Shown: positions 14,471 through 14,479 of the stretch, piece after piece
How positions within the stretch are numbered: position 1 is the first letter of the stretch
How the letters are laid out: each line of letters begins with the position of its first letter
Assembly (NCBI GenBank): GCA_016302195.1
Contig: JAEDOA010000026.1
Location: 1 to 14,479, forward strand
DNA from: Erysipelotrichaceae bacterium
Lineage (GTDB): Bacteria > Bacillota_I > Bacilli_A > Erysipelotrichales > Erysipelotrichaceae
Reading direction: 5' to 3'
Length of the DNA stretch: 14,479 bases
Translations under genes and position numbers: made by a program
Notes under the pieces: generated by a model
The model's database searches: none
Told to the model about the DNA's origin: nothing
The model's input: the letters and a program-made list of their open reading frames with translations, nothing else

Positions 14471-14479
14471 TTATATCAC

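Noticed and set aside
1..14479. CRISPR arrays, insertion sequences, tRNA/rRNA genes
   Set aside because: No regularly spaced repeats, transposase-like frames, tRNA cloverleaf cores or rRNA stretches were seen; genes fill nearly the whole window and the longest gaps are about 100 bases.

Overview
The window comes from a low-GC (roughly one third G+C by eye), gene-dense bacterium of the Firmicutes type. Shine-Dalgarno sites are strong (GGAGG cores), promoters are sigma-A-like, intergenic gaps are short, and tryptophan is read from UGG under the standard code. Gene content (MEP isoprenoid enzyme, TrkA/TrkH, MurA, LicC/LicA-type enzymes) and composition fit an Erysipelotrichia-like or neighbouring Bacilli lineage. 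That placement is an inference from gene types, not from a marker tree. Of the 14 genes, 13 stop with TAA, one (murA) with TAG and none with TGA.

Layout. Positions 16-712 (minus strand) hold ispF and a 14-nt-overlapping small heavy-metal-binding protein. Divergent from them is a PfkB-fold protein with a broken ATP/catalytic motif (769-1617), whose start looks leaderless. It is followed by a two-gene ABC transporter (ATPase plus a large ABC-2 type permease, 1688-3974). A bidirectional terminator (3979-4016) separates this from an M24 metallopeptidase on the minus strand (4028-5086). Divergent from the peptidase is a potassium uptake operon (5190-7763): a nucleotide-binding RCK_N protein, a second RCK_N+RCK_C protein with a decayed nucleotide site, and the TrkH channel. 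It closes with a second bidirectional terminator.

The right half (7801-14470, all minus strand) is the most unusual part. Transcription first runs murA -> opine-dehydrogenase-family protein -> winged-helix/LicC-type nucleotidyltransferase, with gaps of 1 and 4 nt, ending at an intrinsic terminator. A new promoter then drives a YtcJ-like amidohydrolase and a three-domain protein: winged helix, LicC-type nucleotidyltransferase and LicA-type choline kinase. The two winged-helix nucleotidyltransferases share the same layout.

Together the last four genes look like a pathway that reduces or condenses an amino-acid-like molecule, removes or adds an amide or similar group, phosphorylates a choline-like alcohol and activates it as a CDP derivative, presumably for envelope decoration. 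No LicB transporter or LicD transferase is in the window, so product and acceptor are unknown. The association of opine dehydrogenase with CDP-choline-type enzymes is the best candidate here for an undescribed system.
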